Assembly: GCF_025642785.1 (NCBI RefSeq)
Contig: NZ_JANZKU010000019.1
Location: 1-64,000, forward strand
DNA: 64,000 bases
Reading direction: 5' to 3'
Source: Pseudomonas sp. RIT-PI-AD
Lineage (GTDB): Bacteria > Pseudomonadota > Gammaproteobacteria > Pseudomonadales > Pseudomonadaceae
Each line of letters opens with the position of its first letter. Positions within the stretch are counted from its first letter, which is position 1. Positions 9,566 through 17,677 of this stretch are shown here, one piece after another. Both the position numbers and the translations under genes were made by a program. The notes below the pieces were generated by a model. That model searched no databases. It saw only the letters and a list, made by a program, of their open reading frames with translations, and was not told the DNA's origin.

Positions 9566-11062
9566 TCACAGGGCCGAGAGGGTGCGGTATTCGTCCTGGG
9601 CGTGCTGGTCGGTCATTCCGCTGATGAAATCCTGCAGCATCCGACAGCGATGGTAGAACTCCCACAGGCCCCGGTCGGGGCTGTCCGCGGGCAGGCCTTT
9701 CAGCGCCTCGTGGTAGGCTTTGACCTGCTGGCTGGGCAGGCGGTGGATCAGCAGTTGCAGGTTCGGCGCACCGCGGTAGGCATTCCCGGTAAGGGCGAGG
9801 AAGTCGGCGGCGGGCACCCCCAGCAGGGGCGCGTAGAACCCCAGCAAGCCCTGCAGGATGCGGTAGCCCTGCAACTCCAGGGTTTCCACTTCGCGGTGGC
9901 AGAACACCCGTTCCAGGGCCACCGCCTTGAAGGTCTGGACGATGGCGTTGGGCAGGCTGTCGTCCTCCAGCAGGGCGCGGTCGAGGGTGCCCTGGTAGAC
10001 CGCCTCGAGCTGTTCGATGAACTGCCCGGCGGCGTGCCGCACCAGCGGGTGGATGAGGTTGACGCGCAACCAGAGAAAGAACTCGCTGACCTTGTTGATC
10101 GGCTCGTTGCGCGAGCGCTCCTGGGCATAGCGCACCACCTCGCCGAAGCTGCGGGTGGAACCGGGGATGATCGCGTCCGGCGACTGCTGCTCGGCGAACT
10201 TGGCCACCAGCAGGCTGGCCAGCAGGTCGACGTCGAGGATGCCCTTCTCCACCGAATCCTCGATGTCCGCCAGGCAATAGGAGATGTCGTCCGCCGCCTC
10301 CATGATGTAGGCCAGGGGATGCCGGGTGCCGGGCGCCATGCCGAGGGCGGCGCGCAGGTCGTCGATGAAGGGCTCCTCGGAGAGGTAGAAACCGGGTTTC
10401 TTGTTCAGGTAACAGGCCGGCGTGCCCGGCTGCGGGCGCGGCCGGTAGGCCGGGCGCACGTACTTGAGCAGGCCGGCGGTCTGGGTGTAGGTCAGGTTGA
10501 GCCGCAGCAGCTTGACCACCAGGCGGATGGCCTGGGCGTTGCCCTCGAAGCTCTTCAGGTCGGTGAGCATGCGCGCGCGCAGCCCGGCATCGCCCTGGTC
10601 GGCGGCCACGGCGGCGGCGAACAGGCCGTCGAGGCGGCGCCCGAACCAGTCGTTGATGGCGAATTCGCCGAAATGCCCGAACGGTGGGTTGCCGATGTCG
10701 TGCATCAGGCAGGCCATTTCCACCAGGCTTTCCAGCGCGCCGTCGAGGCCGTCCAGGCCGTAGTCGCGAGCCCGCGCGCCGAGCTGCTTGTAGAGCGTCT
10801 TGACGATGAAGCGCCCGGTCTGCTGCACCTCCAGGGAATGGGTCAGGCGGCTGCGCACCGCGGCATTGCGTTCCAGCGGGAAGACCTGGGTCTTCTGTTG
10901 CAGGCGCCGCACCGCCGCGGAGTTGATGATCCGCCCGCGGTCGCTTTCCAACTGGTCGATCAGGGCGCCGAGTTCGCCTTGGGACGCCAGCGGCCGCTCC
11001 TCGGCCTTGCCGTGGGGGCGCTGGCGGGAAATCTTGTCCTTGAAGTTCACGGGGCCTTGCAT
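9566..11062 (-). CDS. dgt: Deoxyguanosinetriphosphate triphosphohydrolase
   Basis: A 498-residue enzyme that hydrolyses dGTP to deoxyguanosine and tripolyphosphate in the cytoplasm. HD-domain metal ligands are visible: RLTHSLEV (first His), then LMHDIGNPPFGHFGE (the HD pair plus a downstream His), and a later Asp in the ADDISYCLADIED stretch. The N-terminal RRLQQKTQVFPL motif is typical of dGTPases. The length is close to E. coli Dgt (505). ATG at 11062 begins MQGPVNFKDKIS. It is probably cotranscribed with the downstream membrane protein. Confidence 0.95.
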   Translation of the reverse strand: MQGPVNFKDKISRQRPHGKAEERPLASQGELGALIDQLESDRGRIINSAAVRRLQQKTQVFPLERNAAVRSRLTHSLEVQQTGRFIVKTLYKQLGARARDYGLDGLDGALESLVEMACLMHDIGNPPFGHFGEFAINDWFGRRLDGLFAAAVAADQGDAGLRARMLTDLKSFEGNAQAIRLVVKLLRLNLTYTQTAGLLKYVRPAYRPRPQPGTPACYLNKKPGFYLSEEPFIDDLRAALGMAPGTRHPLAYIMEAADDISYCLADIEDSVEKGILDVDLLASLLVAKFAEQQSPDAIIPGSTRSFGEVVRYAQERSRNEPINKVSEFFLWLRVNLIHPLVRHAAGQFIEQLEAVYQGTLDRALLEDDSLPNAIVQTFKAVALERVFCHREVETLELQGYRILQGLLGFYAPLLGVPAADFLALTGNAYRGAPNLQLLIHRLPSQQVKAYHEALKGLPADSPDRGLWEFYHRCRMLQDFISGMTDQHAQDEYRTLSAL

Positions 11063-11287
11063 CGCAGTTCGCTCTCGCTGGCGGGGTGCCGGTCCGGCAG
11101 CCTAGCGCGCCGCGCAGCGGATACCAAGGCGGCGAGCCGATGCGGCCCGTCGCCGGCCCGCACGGGCGGCGCGGCAGGCCAACCGGCTGCGACCCTGGGT
11201 CACGCGTGCGGTGGGCGGGTTCCGGGTATAACCCTGTCGATCCGCAGACCCTCCGCCCCCGCCGGGGCCCCTCCACGAGGTTCACCC

Positions 11288-11656
11288 ATGAGCATCACTT
11301 CCGCCCGCATTTGCGAGGCCGCCGACCGGCTCAACGGCTTCGTCGGCTTCAACACCAAGACCGGCCGGCACATCGTGCGCTTCAGCGAGGACTCGTTCGG
11401 CATGGACGTGGCCGACAGCAGCATCGTGCCGACCAGCGAGTTCGTCTGGCAGGCCGTCGACGCCCGGTTGATGAGCCTCAAGCGCGAGGCGATCCAGTTG
11501 CTGCTCGACCAGCACATCGACGACCGCCTCAACCTGAGCGAGCCGCTGCGGGTGTACATGCGCCGCCAGGATTTGCCGGAGATCGTCGCCCAGCGCAACC
11601 TGCGCCGGCCGGCCGACGGCTCGACGCAGGGCCTGGCGGACACCGCGCGCGGCTGA
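11288..11656 (+). CDS. Conserved hypothetical protein, 122 residues
   Basis: A small soluble protein with no signal peptide, transmembrane segment or recognisable domain. The composition is mixed alpha/beta: VGFNTKTGRHIVRFSEDSFG near the start, then a helical stretch rich in Arg, Leu and Glu, and a disordered GSTQGLADTARG tail. ATG at 11288 follows CACGAGG, an acceptable ribosome site. It is divergent from dgt, with 225 bp between the two starts. Codon use resembles the neighbours, so I consider it a real gene of unknown function. Confidence 0.75.
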   Translation: MSITSARICEAADRLNGFVGFNTKTGRHIVRFSEDSFGMDVADSSIVPTSEFVWQAVDARLMSLKREAIQLLLDQHIDDRLNLSEPLRVYMRRQDLPEIVAQRNLRRPADGSTQGLADTARG

Positions 11657-11789
11657 CGCCCGGGGCGCAAGCGCGCGGCGGCTGCCGCGCGCCGGCTTAT
11701 TCCGCTAAGCTCGGCAACGACCCCCCGGCATGCGAACCCTCGTGGCAGGGCCGGGGTCGAACCTCGACGTCCGTTGCAGAGCGAAGCCC

Positions 11790-12338
11790 ATGGCCCATCC
11801 GAAACCCGCCCCCTGCCTGGCCCTCGCGGCCCTGATGCTCCTGGCGGGCTGCGCGAGCTCGCCCGGTTGCGACGAGCCCATGAGCGGCGACCGCTGTCGC
11901 GAAGAACGTCTGCTCTACCAGAACGACATGCTGCAAGCCAAGCTGCTGATCAGCTCGGGCGACATGGAAAACTACGAGCTGGCCGCGGCCCTGCTGGATC
12001 GCGCCGCCAGCGAGGACAAGACCGGCGAGGCCGATTTCTACCGGGCGGTGCTGAAGATCCGCCAGGGGCCGCAGGTCGACGAGGTGATGAAGCTGCTGGA
12101 AGCCTCGGCGGATCGCGGACACCCCTACGCCACCGCCCTGCTCTACAAGATCTATGCCGAGCCTTACCTGCTCACCGAGGCCGATCCGGTGCAGGCCGAG
12201 GACTATCGCAAGGCCTACGCGGAACTGGACGTGGCGAAGAGCGGCTACCCCTCCTTCGACAAGGCCTTGAGCCTGGTGAATGCCCTGGTCGCCGCGCCGG
12301 CCCTGGAAGAAGAGCCGATCCCGGACGAAGCACCCTAG
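11790..12338 (+). CDS. Putative lipoprotein with Sel1/TPR-like helical repeats
   Basis: 182 residues with a lipoprotein signal peptide: hydrophobic stretch LALAALMLLAGC and lipobox LAGC with the lipidated Cys at 21. The mature part is helical. The motif DEVMKLLEASADRGHPYATALLYKIYAEP resembles one Sel1 repeat, suggesting a protein-interaction scaffold attached to a membrane. The residue after the Cys is Ala, so the Lol rule predicts the outer membrane. I chose ATG at 11790 because it gives the compact signal peptide. The ribosome site is weak. Function is unknown. Confidence 0.8.
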   Translation: MAHPKPAPCLALAALMLLAGCASSPGCDEPMSGDRCREERLLYQNDMLQAKLLISSGDMENYELAAALLDRAASEDKTGEADFYRAVLKIRQGPQVDEVMKLLEASADRGHPYATALLYKIYAEPYLLTEADPVQAEDYRKAYAELDVAKSGYPSFDKALSLVNALVAAPALEEEPIPDEAP

Positions 12339-12341
12339 GCG

Positions 12342-12458
12342 CTGTAGGAAAAGCGCCTGCGCTCGGGGATGCCGCGAAGGTTCAGTTACAGCAGGCACAC
12401 TCCGCGTCCTCGGCTGTTCTTGCCTTGCCTGACCTGCGCTCGCTGATTTCGCCTACAG
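12342..12458. repeat. MITE-like intergenic element, 117 bp
   Basis: A non-coding block bounded by inverted ends CTGTAGG (12342-12348) and CCTACAG (12452-12458); beyond the 7 bp, the inner bases of the ends are only loosely similar. Reading the minus strand gives peptide-like text (PAVTEPSRHPRAQALFLQ) that I recall as a recurrent mistranslation in Pseudomonas genomes, which supports a dispersed repeat. The rest of the gene-free stretch 12339-12857 shows only short G/C-rich inverted repeats and no gene. Confidence 0.45.
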
Positions 12459-12857
12459 ACCTGGGGCCCCTTAGAAGGGCCCGCGTCCAGCACTCGCCGA
12501 TCCATCCGGCATGCCTCTTTACCCGACGTAGCTGGCGCGTCCTCGCCTGACCGGCTCGAGGCTTCCGATCGCAACCCGGGCTTGTGCCGGCACGCGATGC
12601 CTGCGCCGGGCCGCTCCGGGGACATTTGCCCACGACGGGCACCGGGCGCCCCACTCGGGTTCGAGCGCTTCGACACGGCGCTCCGACCGGCCCGCAGGGC
12701 TCGTCCCGCTGCTCGCAGCCCGGCTCGCGTTGCCCCGAGCGCGCGGCGGAAGCCGGATGCCTGGAGACATACGGCGCCATCGCTTTGCCTGGGCGCGCCG
12801 CTATAATGCGCGCCTTTGGCGTCGCTGCCGCGCCGTCACGACCTCCATCGGTGCTCC

Positions 12858-13085
12858 ATGACTTCGACAGACCCCCTCTCCCCCGCCGACGCGTCCACGG
12901 ACGCCAGCCCCGCCGGCGAACCCGCGCAGGCGGAAATCCCAGCCTTCGAGTTCCCCTTTTCCCCCGGGCAGTTCCTGAAGGCCAAGAACGAGAAGAACCG
13001 TCCGCCGAAAGGCCACGTCAGCCAACACGACAAACGCCCCGGCCCGGCGCCGCGGGGCACCCGCCGCTCCATGGGCAAGCGCTGA
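12858..13085 (+). CDS. Small conserved hypothetical protein, 75 residues
   Basis: A short acidic, proline-rich N-terminal half (PLSPADASTDASPAGE) is followed by FEFPFSPGQFLKAKNEKNRP and a strongly basic, Gly/Arg-rich tail ending RRSMGKR. It looks disordered with a nucleic-acid-binding type tail. No domain is recognised. ATG at 12858 follows a weak ribosome site. The stop codon is 10 bp before the GNAT gene, so the two genes are probably cotranscribed. Confidence 0.7.
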   Translation: MTSTDPLSPADASTDASPAGEPAQAEIPAFEFPFSPGQFLKAKNEKNRPPKGHVSQHDKRPGPAPRGTRRSMGKR

Positions 13086-13095
13086 TCCACACCGG

Positions 13096-13515
13096 ATGGA
13101 CATGCTTTACCGTCGGCTGCCGGACCTGGCCCTGCCGCTGGCCAACCGCTTCTATCGCGACCAGCGCGCGCCGGCCCGCGTCCGCGGCGGCGATGCGGTA
13201 TGGGTCGCCCAGGCCCCCGAACCGATCGCGGCCCTCTGCCTGCGGCCGGAAGCGGATGGCCACTGGCTGACCCGCCTGCTGGTGGCCGCGCCGCAGCGCA
13301 GACGGGGCGTGGCATCCGGCCTGGTCCGCACCGCCCGCGCCGCGCACCCGGGACCGATCTGGCTGTTCTGCCATCCCGATCTCGCCGGGTTCTATGCCCG
13401 CCTCGACTTCCAGCCCTGCACCGACCTGCCGGCCACGCTCACCGAGCGCCTGGCCCGCTATCGCCGCAGCAAACCCCTGATCGCCCTTGGAAATGCCGGA
13501 CTCTCCCAGCACTGA
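13096..13515 (+). CDS. GNAT-family acetyltransferase
   Basis: A 139-residue cytoplasmic protein with a compact GNAT fold. The acetyl-CoA pyrophosphate loop is visible as APQRRRGVASGLV (the Q/R-x-x-G-x-A/G pattern). It is followed by the beta-5 strand IWLFCHPDLAGFYARLDF, where FYARLDF corresponds to the usual FYxxxGF. The acceptor substrate cannot be predicted. ATG at 13096 (MDMLYRRL) is used; ATG at 13102 is an alternative. It lies 10 bp after the preceding small gene. The repeat array begins about 150 bp downstream. Confidence 0.85.
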   Translation: MDMLYRRLPDLALPLANRFYRDQRAPARVRGGDAVWVAQAPEPIAALCLRPEADGHWLTRLLVAAPQRRRGVASGLVRTARAAHPGPIWLFCHPDLAGFYARLDFQPCTDLPATLTERLARYRRSKPLIALGNAGLSQH

Positions 13516-13661
13516 ACCCGACGCCTCGCCAGTGAACTCCACGGCTTGCCCGCAGGCGCTCGCCACCCGGGTCCTCGGGCAATAACGGAACGCGCGCGCA
13601 GGCCAGGATACCGATGCCTGCCCATCCGCCCCGGTTCAACAAACGCGAAAACGCACACCCT

Positions 13662-14088
13662 GCGCAGAGCCCGGTAGGGCGAATAACCGCTCGCGTTATC
13701 CACCCGCCCCCGACCGCCGCAGCCAATGCGCAGGCACATGCAGATCGAGAGGCCAAGCACTCAGCGGATAGCATCAATCCCCACGCAGAACCCGGTAGGG
13801 CGAATAACCGCTCGCGTTATCCACCCGCCCCCGGCCGCCGCAGCCAATGCGCAGGCACATACCGATCGAGAGGCCAAGCACTCAGCGGATGGCGTCAATC
13901 CCCACGCAGAATCCCCGTAGGGTGGATAACCGCCCGCGTTATCCACCAATCCCGGACGCCGCAGCCAATGCGCAGGCACATGCAGATCGAGAGGCCAAGC
14001 ATTCGGCGGATAGCGTCACTCCCCACGCAGAATCCCCGTAGGGTGGACCGCCCGCGTTATCCACCAATCCCGGACGCCGCAGCCAGGC
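13662..14088. repeat. 121-bp tandem repeat array built on a REP palindrome
   Basis: Four copies of the palindrome core GTAGGGYGRATAACCGC...GCGTTATCCACC start at 13674, 13795, 13917 and 14038, giving a period of 121-122 bp. The intervening segments are also repeated: GCAGCCAATGCGCAGGCACA, then GATCGAGAGGCCAAGC, then CCCCACGCAGAA. This is therefore a true tandem duplication of core plus linker, about 3.4 units long. The last core has lost three bases (GGTGGACCGCC). Open frames running through it are by-products of the period. The gene-free region is 13516-14322. Confidence 0.9.
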
Positions 14089-14251
14089 GCATATGAAGAC
14101 TCGCCCTGCCTCACCGCCTGCTCCACACGCAAACTTCACGTGCCAGAACACGAGCGAGATACGAGCGCGCACTCGACGCCGCGAACGAATAGAAACGTAT
14201 GGAAAGGAACTAACGGCAGGTAAGCCAGCTATATCGGCGAATCACTCACAA

Positions 14252-14280
14252 GGCGGATAACAAGATTGCCTTTATCCGCC
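14252..14280. repeat. REP-like palindrome (type B variant)
   Basis: Arms GGCGGATAA and TTATCCGCC surround a centre of about 11 bases. It matches the type B half of the composites at 4575 and 4724. It lies 43 bp beyond the stop codon of the DUF2789 gene. Confidence 0.7.
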
Positions 14281-14322
14281 CTGCCGCCTGTGTGGCCCGC
14301 TCGAGAATCGAGGCAAGGAAGG

Positions 14323-14562
14323 CTATTTGGTCTCGTGCAGGCGCACGTTCAACTCATCCACGGCCGGGGCCCAATCCGCATCCTTCATCATCTGCTCCTT
14401 GAGGAATGTCCCCTGGGCGGAGCTCCAGAAAGGCGCTTCGGTGACCTTGACCTCGTCGGGCAGGGGGGCGTGTTCGGCGATGAAGGCATCGATGCTGTCC
14501 GGATCGCTGTCCAGGCCCAATTGATCGAACAAAGCGGCGAGATTGTGGTTGGGTAAATCCAT
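14323..14562 (-). CDS. DUF2789 family protein
   Basis: A 79-residue soluble protein. The start MDLPNHNLAALFDQLGL and the centre FIAEHAPLPDEV...APFWSSAQGTFLKEQ match what I know of DUF2789, a small helical family of unknown function common in Pseudomonas and relatives. ATG at 14562 is preceded by AGGAGA at the right spacing, so it is preferred over the in-frame ATG five codons upstream. It is monocistronic. Confidence 0.88.
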   Translation of the reverse strand: MDLPNHNLAALFDQLGLDSDPDSIDAFIAEHAPLPDEVKVTEAPFWSSAQGTFLKEQMMKDADWAPAVDELNVRLHETK

Positions 14563-14896
14563 TATCGTTCTCCTCATACGGCGAAAGTCGTGTTCCCTAA
14601 TTAGGACAGACGCACCCGTCGGGAAATTCAGCCAATATCAGGCGGACGAAACGAGCCGGTGAGCGGCGTTAACGGCAGCCGAGCCCATGAAGGCCGAGGC
14701 AATAAGGAGTGTGGAATCGAGCGGCGAAAGAATAACGTGCGGGATATCGGCGATGATTTCACCGACACACTACTCGGGGATATAAAACCCCATCCTTTAA
14801 ACAATAACGGCAGAATCTTCCACGAAGTTCTGCCGTAACCTATCTGGACGTCACCTTCGCTCGATGACGAAGGCACGTCTCAGATCGTGCAAGGCA
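14563..14896. other. Gene-free spacer between DUF2789 and CsbD genes
   Basis: 334 bp, less G/C-rich than its surroundings. It holds the terminator-like hairpin at 14808-14836 and presumably the DUF2789 promoter. I could not assign a promoter with confidence. An open frame on the minus strand at 14628-14876 lacks a ribosome site and family resemblance, and I do not call it. Confidence 0.6.
14808..14836 (-). terminator. Intrinsic terminator-like hairpin downstream of csbD-type gene
   Basis: Arms CGGCAGAA and TTCTGCCG, extended by CTTC/GAAG across one bulged base. It reads on the minus strand about 60 bp after the CsbD stop codon and is followed there by TTATTGTTT. Confidence 0.6.
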
Positions 14897-15088
14897 TCAT
14901 GCCTTGTCGATGCCTTTCTTCAGGGCATCCTTGGCTTTACCGACCGCTTGCTGCGCTTCGCCTTTATGCTCTTGCAGCTTGCCTTCGCCTTTTAGGCTGG
15001 CATTGTCGGTGGCTTCGCCGATGCCTTGTTTGACCTTACCGACGGCTTCGTTGGTAGCGCCTTTGATTTTGTCCGAAGTGCTGCCCAT
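14897..15088 (-). CDS. CsbD family (UPF0337) stress protein
   Basis: A 63-residue hydrophilic protein built from Lys/Gly/Glu-rich helical repeats: KIKGATNEAVGKVKQGIGEA and the matching KGEGKLQEHKGEAQQAVGKA. This is the CsbD pattern. Members are abundant, stress-induced small proteins (general stress sigma in Bacillus; osmotic or stationary phase in Gram-negatives); the biochemical role is unknown. ATG at 15088 follows an excellent CAGGAG site. It has its own terminator at 14808. Confidence 0.92.
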   Translation of the reverse strand: MGSTSDKIKGATNEAVGKVKQGIGEATDNASLKGEGKLQEHKGEAQQAVGKAKDALKKGIDKA

Positions 15089-15437
15089 GGGAATCTCCTG
15101 GGTTAGGTTTTCGTCACGATTGACATATAAGCTGACTCTGGCCCACACCCGGGAGTTTCTTATTTTTTTCAAACCCGGCTGTTTCGAGCGGTTACCGGAT
15201 AAACGGCTTCGGCATATGGATTCGCCGTGCCGCCAGTCGAGTGACGGGAAATAAAACGACTCGCCGAAGGTCGCTAGACGAACGCCCCGCGACTCGGCGC
15301 CCAGGCCCGAGCGCTCGCATGCCATGCGCCCCGGGACGGCCCGAGCCCGGGTTTCGGGCGCGCCGGACAACCCATCGCGGCTGGCGGACCTCCGGTATCC
15401 GCGCCACTTTCGCCCCCCTTCGCGAGGCTCCTGGCTC
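15089..15437. other. Divergent intergenic region, csbD-type gene and DUF488 gene
   Basis: 349 bp holding the promoters of two divergent genes. An A/T-rich segment around 15118-15175 (TTATAT on the minus strand near 15124, and an A-run) is the likely csbD-type promoter area. I could not fix -35 and -10 boxes reliably. No gene or repeat is visible. Confidence 0.4.
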
Positions 15438-16019
15438 ATGTCTTCGCCGAATCCGCCCCCGCTGCGCCTATGGACCCTCGGCCACTCGACGTTGCCGATC
15501 GAGGTGTTCCTGGCCCTGCTCACCCCTTACGGCGTGCAGGGAGTCGCCGACGTGCGGCGTTTCCCCTCGTCCAAGCGCTACCCGCAATTCGGCGAAGGCC
15601 CGTTGCGCGCCGCCCTGGCGGCGCAGGGCATCGATTACCGGTGGCTCCCCGAACTGGGCGGGCGGCGGGAGCCGACGGCCGATTCGCCGAACACCGCCTG
15701 GCGCAATCCGGCGTTCCGCGGCTATGCCGATCACCTGGACAGCGCGGAATTCGCCCGAGGGTTGGACAAGCTGCTGGCGTTCGCCAGCGCGCGGCGCGTC
15801 GCGGTGATGTGTGCCGAACGGATGTGGACACAATGCCATCGCGCCCTGATCGCGGATGTCCTGCATTTCCGCGGCCATGAGGTGCTCCACATCCTCGACG
15901 ATCAGCGCTGCCAGCCCCATGCCTACGGGCCGCAGGCGCGGATCGTCGAGGGGCGGCTGAGCTATGGCGCCGATCCCCGCTTCCAGGCCCATCAGGGCGA
16001 CCTGTTCGCCCCGGAGTGA
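15438..16019 (+). CDS. DUF488 family protein
   Basis: A 193-residue cytoplasmic protein. DUF488 signatures are clear: LWTLGHST near the N-terminus, VADVRRFPSSKRYPQF, and the C-terminal CAERMWTQCHRALIADVL with its conserved Cys pair. The YRWLPELGGRRE stretch is also typical. The function is unknown; homologs have been proposed to bind nucleic acid or act in stress. ATG at 15438 is chosen from the family start; upstream residues in the frame are unrelated. It appears monocistronic. Confidence 0.92.
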   Translation: MSSPNPPPLRLWTLGHSTLPIEVFLALLTPYGVQGVADVRRFPSSKRYPQFGEGPLRAALAAQGIDYRWLPELGGRREPTADSPNTAWRNPAFRGYADHLDSAEFARGLDKLLAFASARRVAVMCAERMWTQCHRALIADVLHFRGHEVLHILDDQRCQPHAYGPQARIVEGRLSYGADPRFQAHQGDLFAPE

Positions 16020-16130
16020 GAACGCCCGAGGGCTCAGGGGCCGAACTTTCCGCACGCGGCGGCAATCAGCTGAACAGGCGCCGCTTCGGTACGGCGCATC
16101 CCACCTTCCCCCGACAGGAGTCCTTTTCCC

Positions 16131-17111
16131 ATGCTCAGAGCCCAATACGAACGCCACGGTAAACCCGAAGAAGTGATAAAGGCCGTCGAACTCGAACGGC
16201 CTTCGCTGAAACCCGACGAGGTCCTGATCAAGGTGCTGGCGGCGCCGATCAACCCTTCCGACCTGCTCACCCTGAGCGGCGAGTACGGCCGGTTGCCGCC
16301 CCTGCCGGCGTTCGCCGGCAACGAGGGCGTGGGCGAAATCGACGCATGCGGCAGCGGCGTGGATAAGCTGAAAGCCGGACAGCGCGTGCTGCTGCCCTCC
16401 GGCTGCGGCAGCTGGTCGAGCCACGTGCCGGCGAAGGCCGAGGCGGTGTTGCCGCTGCCCGCCGAGGGCGATGTCCGGCAACTGGCGATGCTCACCGTCA
16501 ACCCGCCGGCGGCCCTGCTGATGTTGCGGGAATTCGTCGACTTGAAGGCGGGCGACTGGGTGTTGCAAAGCGCGGCCAACTCCGGCGTCGGCCTGTACCT
16601 GGTGCAACTCGCCAAGCTACGCGGCCTGCGCACGGTGAACATCGTGCGCCGCCAGGAAGCAGCGGATATCGTCCAGCAGGAAGGCGGCGACGTGGTGCTG
16701 CTGGATGGCCCCGACCTGGCGGAACGCGTGGCCAAGGCGGTGGACAAGGCGCCGATCCGCTTGGCGATCGACCCCATCGGCGGCGAGGTGATCGGCCGGC
16801 TGGCGACCTGCCTGGCGGATGGCGGCATCCTGGTGAATTACGGACGGATGGGCGACGAGCCCTGCCAGATCGATCCCAGCCTGCTTATTTTCCACGACAT
16901 CCAGGTACGTGGATTCTGGCTGGACCAGTGGTTCCGCCAGGCCGGCAAGGAGCAGCGCGACGCCGTGCTGAAGGAACTGATCGGGCTGATCGCCAGCGGC
17001 AAATTGAAAGGCCGGGTGGGCGATACCTTCCCCGTGAGCCGGATCAAGGACGCCGTCGAGGCCGCCGGGAAAGGCGAGCGCAACGGCAAGGTGATGGTGG
17101 TCGCCGACTGA
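16131..17111 (+). CDS. MDR-family zinc-independent oxidoreductase (quinone / enoyl reductase-like)
   Basis: 326 residues with the medium-chain dehydrogenase layout. A GroES-like N-terminal domain carries APINPSDLLTLSGEYG and PAFAGNEGVGEI. A Rossmann domain follows, starting near AANSGVGLYLVQLAKLRG. The zinc ligands of alcohol dehydrogenases are absent. The NPSD motif and the overall order resemble mitochondrial-type trans-2-enoyl reductases (ETR1/MECR) and quinone oxidoreductases. It should use NADPH; the substrate is not known. An AAGGCG hairpin after the stop (17125-17142) may end transcription. Confidence 0.9.
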   Translation: MLRAQYERHGKPEEVIKAVELERPSLKPDEVLIKVLAAPINPSDLLTLSGEYGRLPPLPAFAGNEGVGEIDACGSGVDKLKAGQRVLLPSGCGSWSSHVPAKAEAVLPLPAEGDVRQLAMLTVNPPAALLMLREFVDLKAGDWVLQSAANSGVGLYLVQLAKLRGLRTVNIVRRQEAADIVQQEGGDVVLLDGPDLAERVAKAVDKAPIRLAIDPIGGEVIGRLATCLADGGILVNYGRMGDEPCQIDPSLLIFHDIQVRGFWLDQWFRQAGKEQRDAVLKELIGLIASGKLKGRVGDTFPVSRIKDAVEAAGKGERNGKVMVVAD

Positions 17112-17253
17112 CGACCAGGCCTGCAAGGCGTCTCGGCGCCTTTCAGGCCAGCCAGGGTGCTGGCCAGCCTAAGCGGAAATGCGGTCACTGACGTCTGGGG
17201 GCGATCACCTGGTCCATGGGCCGTCGGTGTCGCCGCCCACTGCGGGGCGACTC

Positions 17254-17487
17254 TCAGGGCGTGGTAAAGGCCAATACCGGCACGTCGCTGTGCTCCAGCG
17301 CCATATCCCGTCGCAGGGTGTTGATGACCCATTCCAGATGGACGGGAACGCTGCTGGTGGGAATCACCCGCTGGAAGGTCCGGCCTTCTTTTTCCAAGCC
17401 CAGCACATAGCCGCCATCGGCGTGCGCCTGGGTGGAAAAGCTGAAACCGGGAAAGGCTTGGGTCAGTTTGGCGACGTCGAGGCTCAT
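17254..17487 (-). CDS. Small hypothetical protein, DUF3509-like
   Basis: A 77-residue soluble protein: FPGFSFSTQAHADGGYVLGL, then RTFQRVI and a C-terminal helix LEWVINTLRRDMALE. The pattern of beta-strands, RVI and a helix containing LRRDL/M recalls the Pseudomonas DUF3509 family, represented more clearly by the gene at 35096. The assignment is by eye and tentative. ATG at 17487 has GGAG seven bases upstream. Function is unknown. Confidence 0.7.
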   Translation of the reverse strand: MSLDVAKLTQAFPGFSFSTQAHADGGYVLGLEKEGRTFQRVIPTSSVPVHLEWVINTLRRDMALEHSDVPVLAFTTP

Positions 17488-17677
17488 GGCGTACTCCGAT
17501 ACGGCGGGATGAGGGATTGGCTGATCCCTTCACCCAGCAGCTTGCATGCCAGGCCAAGGCGAATGAAAAAACCTTTAACTATCAGATAGTTAATATGATA
17601 ATCGGGATTCTTGCTATGCAAGACGCCCGACCGAGAAGTTTTCCCCGTGCAATCTGCACGTCTAGGAACATGCCTCC

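Noticed and set aside
9602-11656. A 684-residue open frame on the plus strand opposite dgt
   Set aside because: It is the shadow of dgt, with low-complexity composition and no domain; the real 122-residue gene at 11288 overlaps its end in the same frame.
13662-14088. CRISPR array
   Set aside because: The units are 121 bp and the spacers are also repeated, with a palindromic core. There are no Cas genes nearby.
13614-14096. Open frames running through the 13.7-14.1 kb repeats
   Set aside because: The frames only exist because the repeat period of 121-122 bp allows read-through. They encode the repeat itself, have no ribosome site, and are not in a conserved protein family.
14628-14876. 82-residue frame on the minus strand after the CsbD gene
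   Set aside because: It has no ribosome site, no family resemblance, and covers the terminator hairpin at 14808.
17577-17591. AT-rich inverted repeat AACTATCAGATAGTT as a terminator
   Set aside because: The loop would be a single base, so the usable stem is short and A/T-rich, and the T-run is displaced by AAAGG. The evidence is too weak to call.
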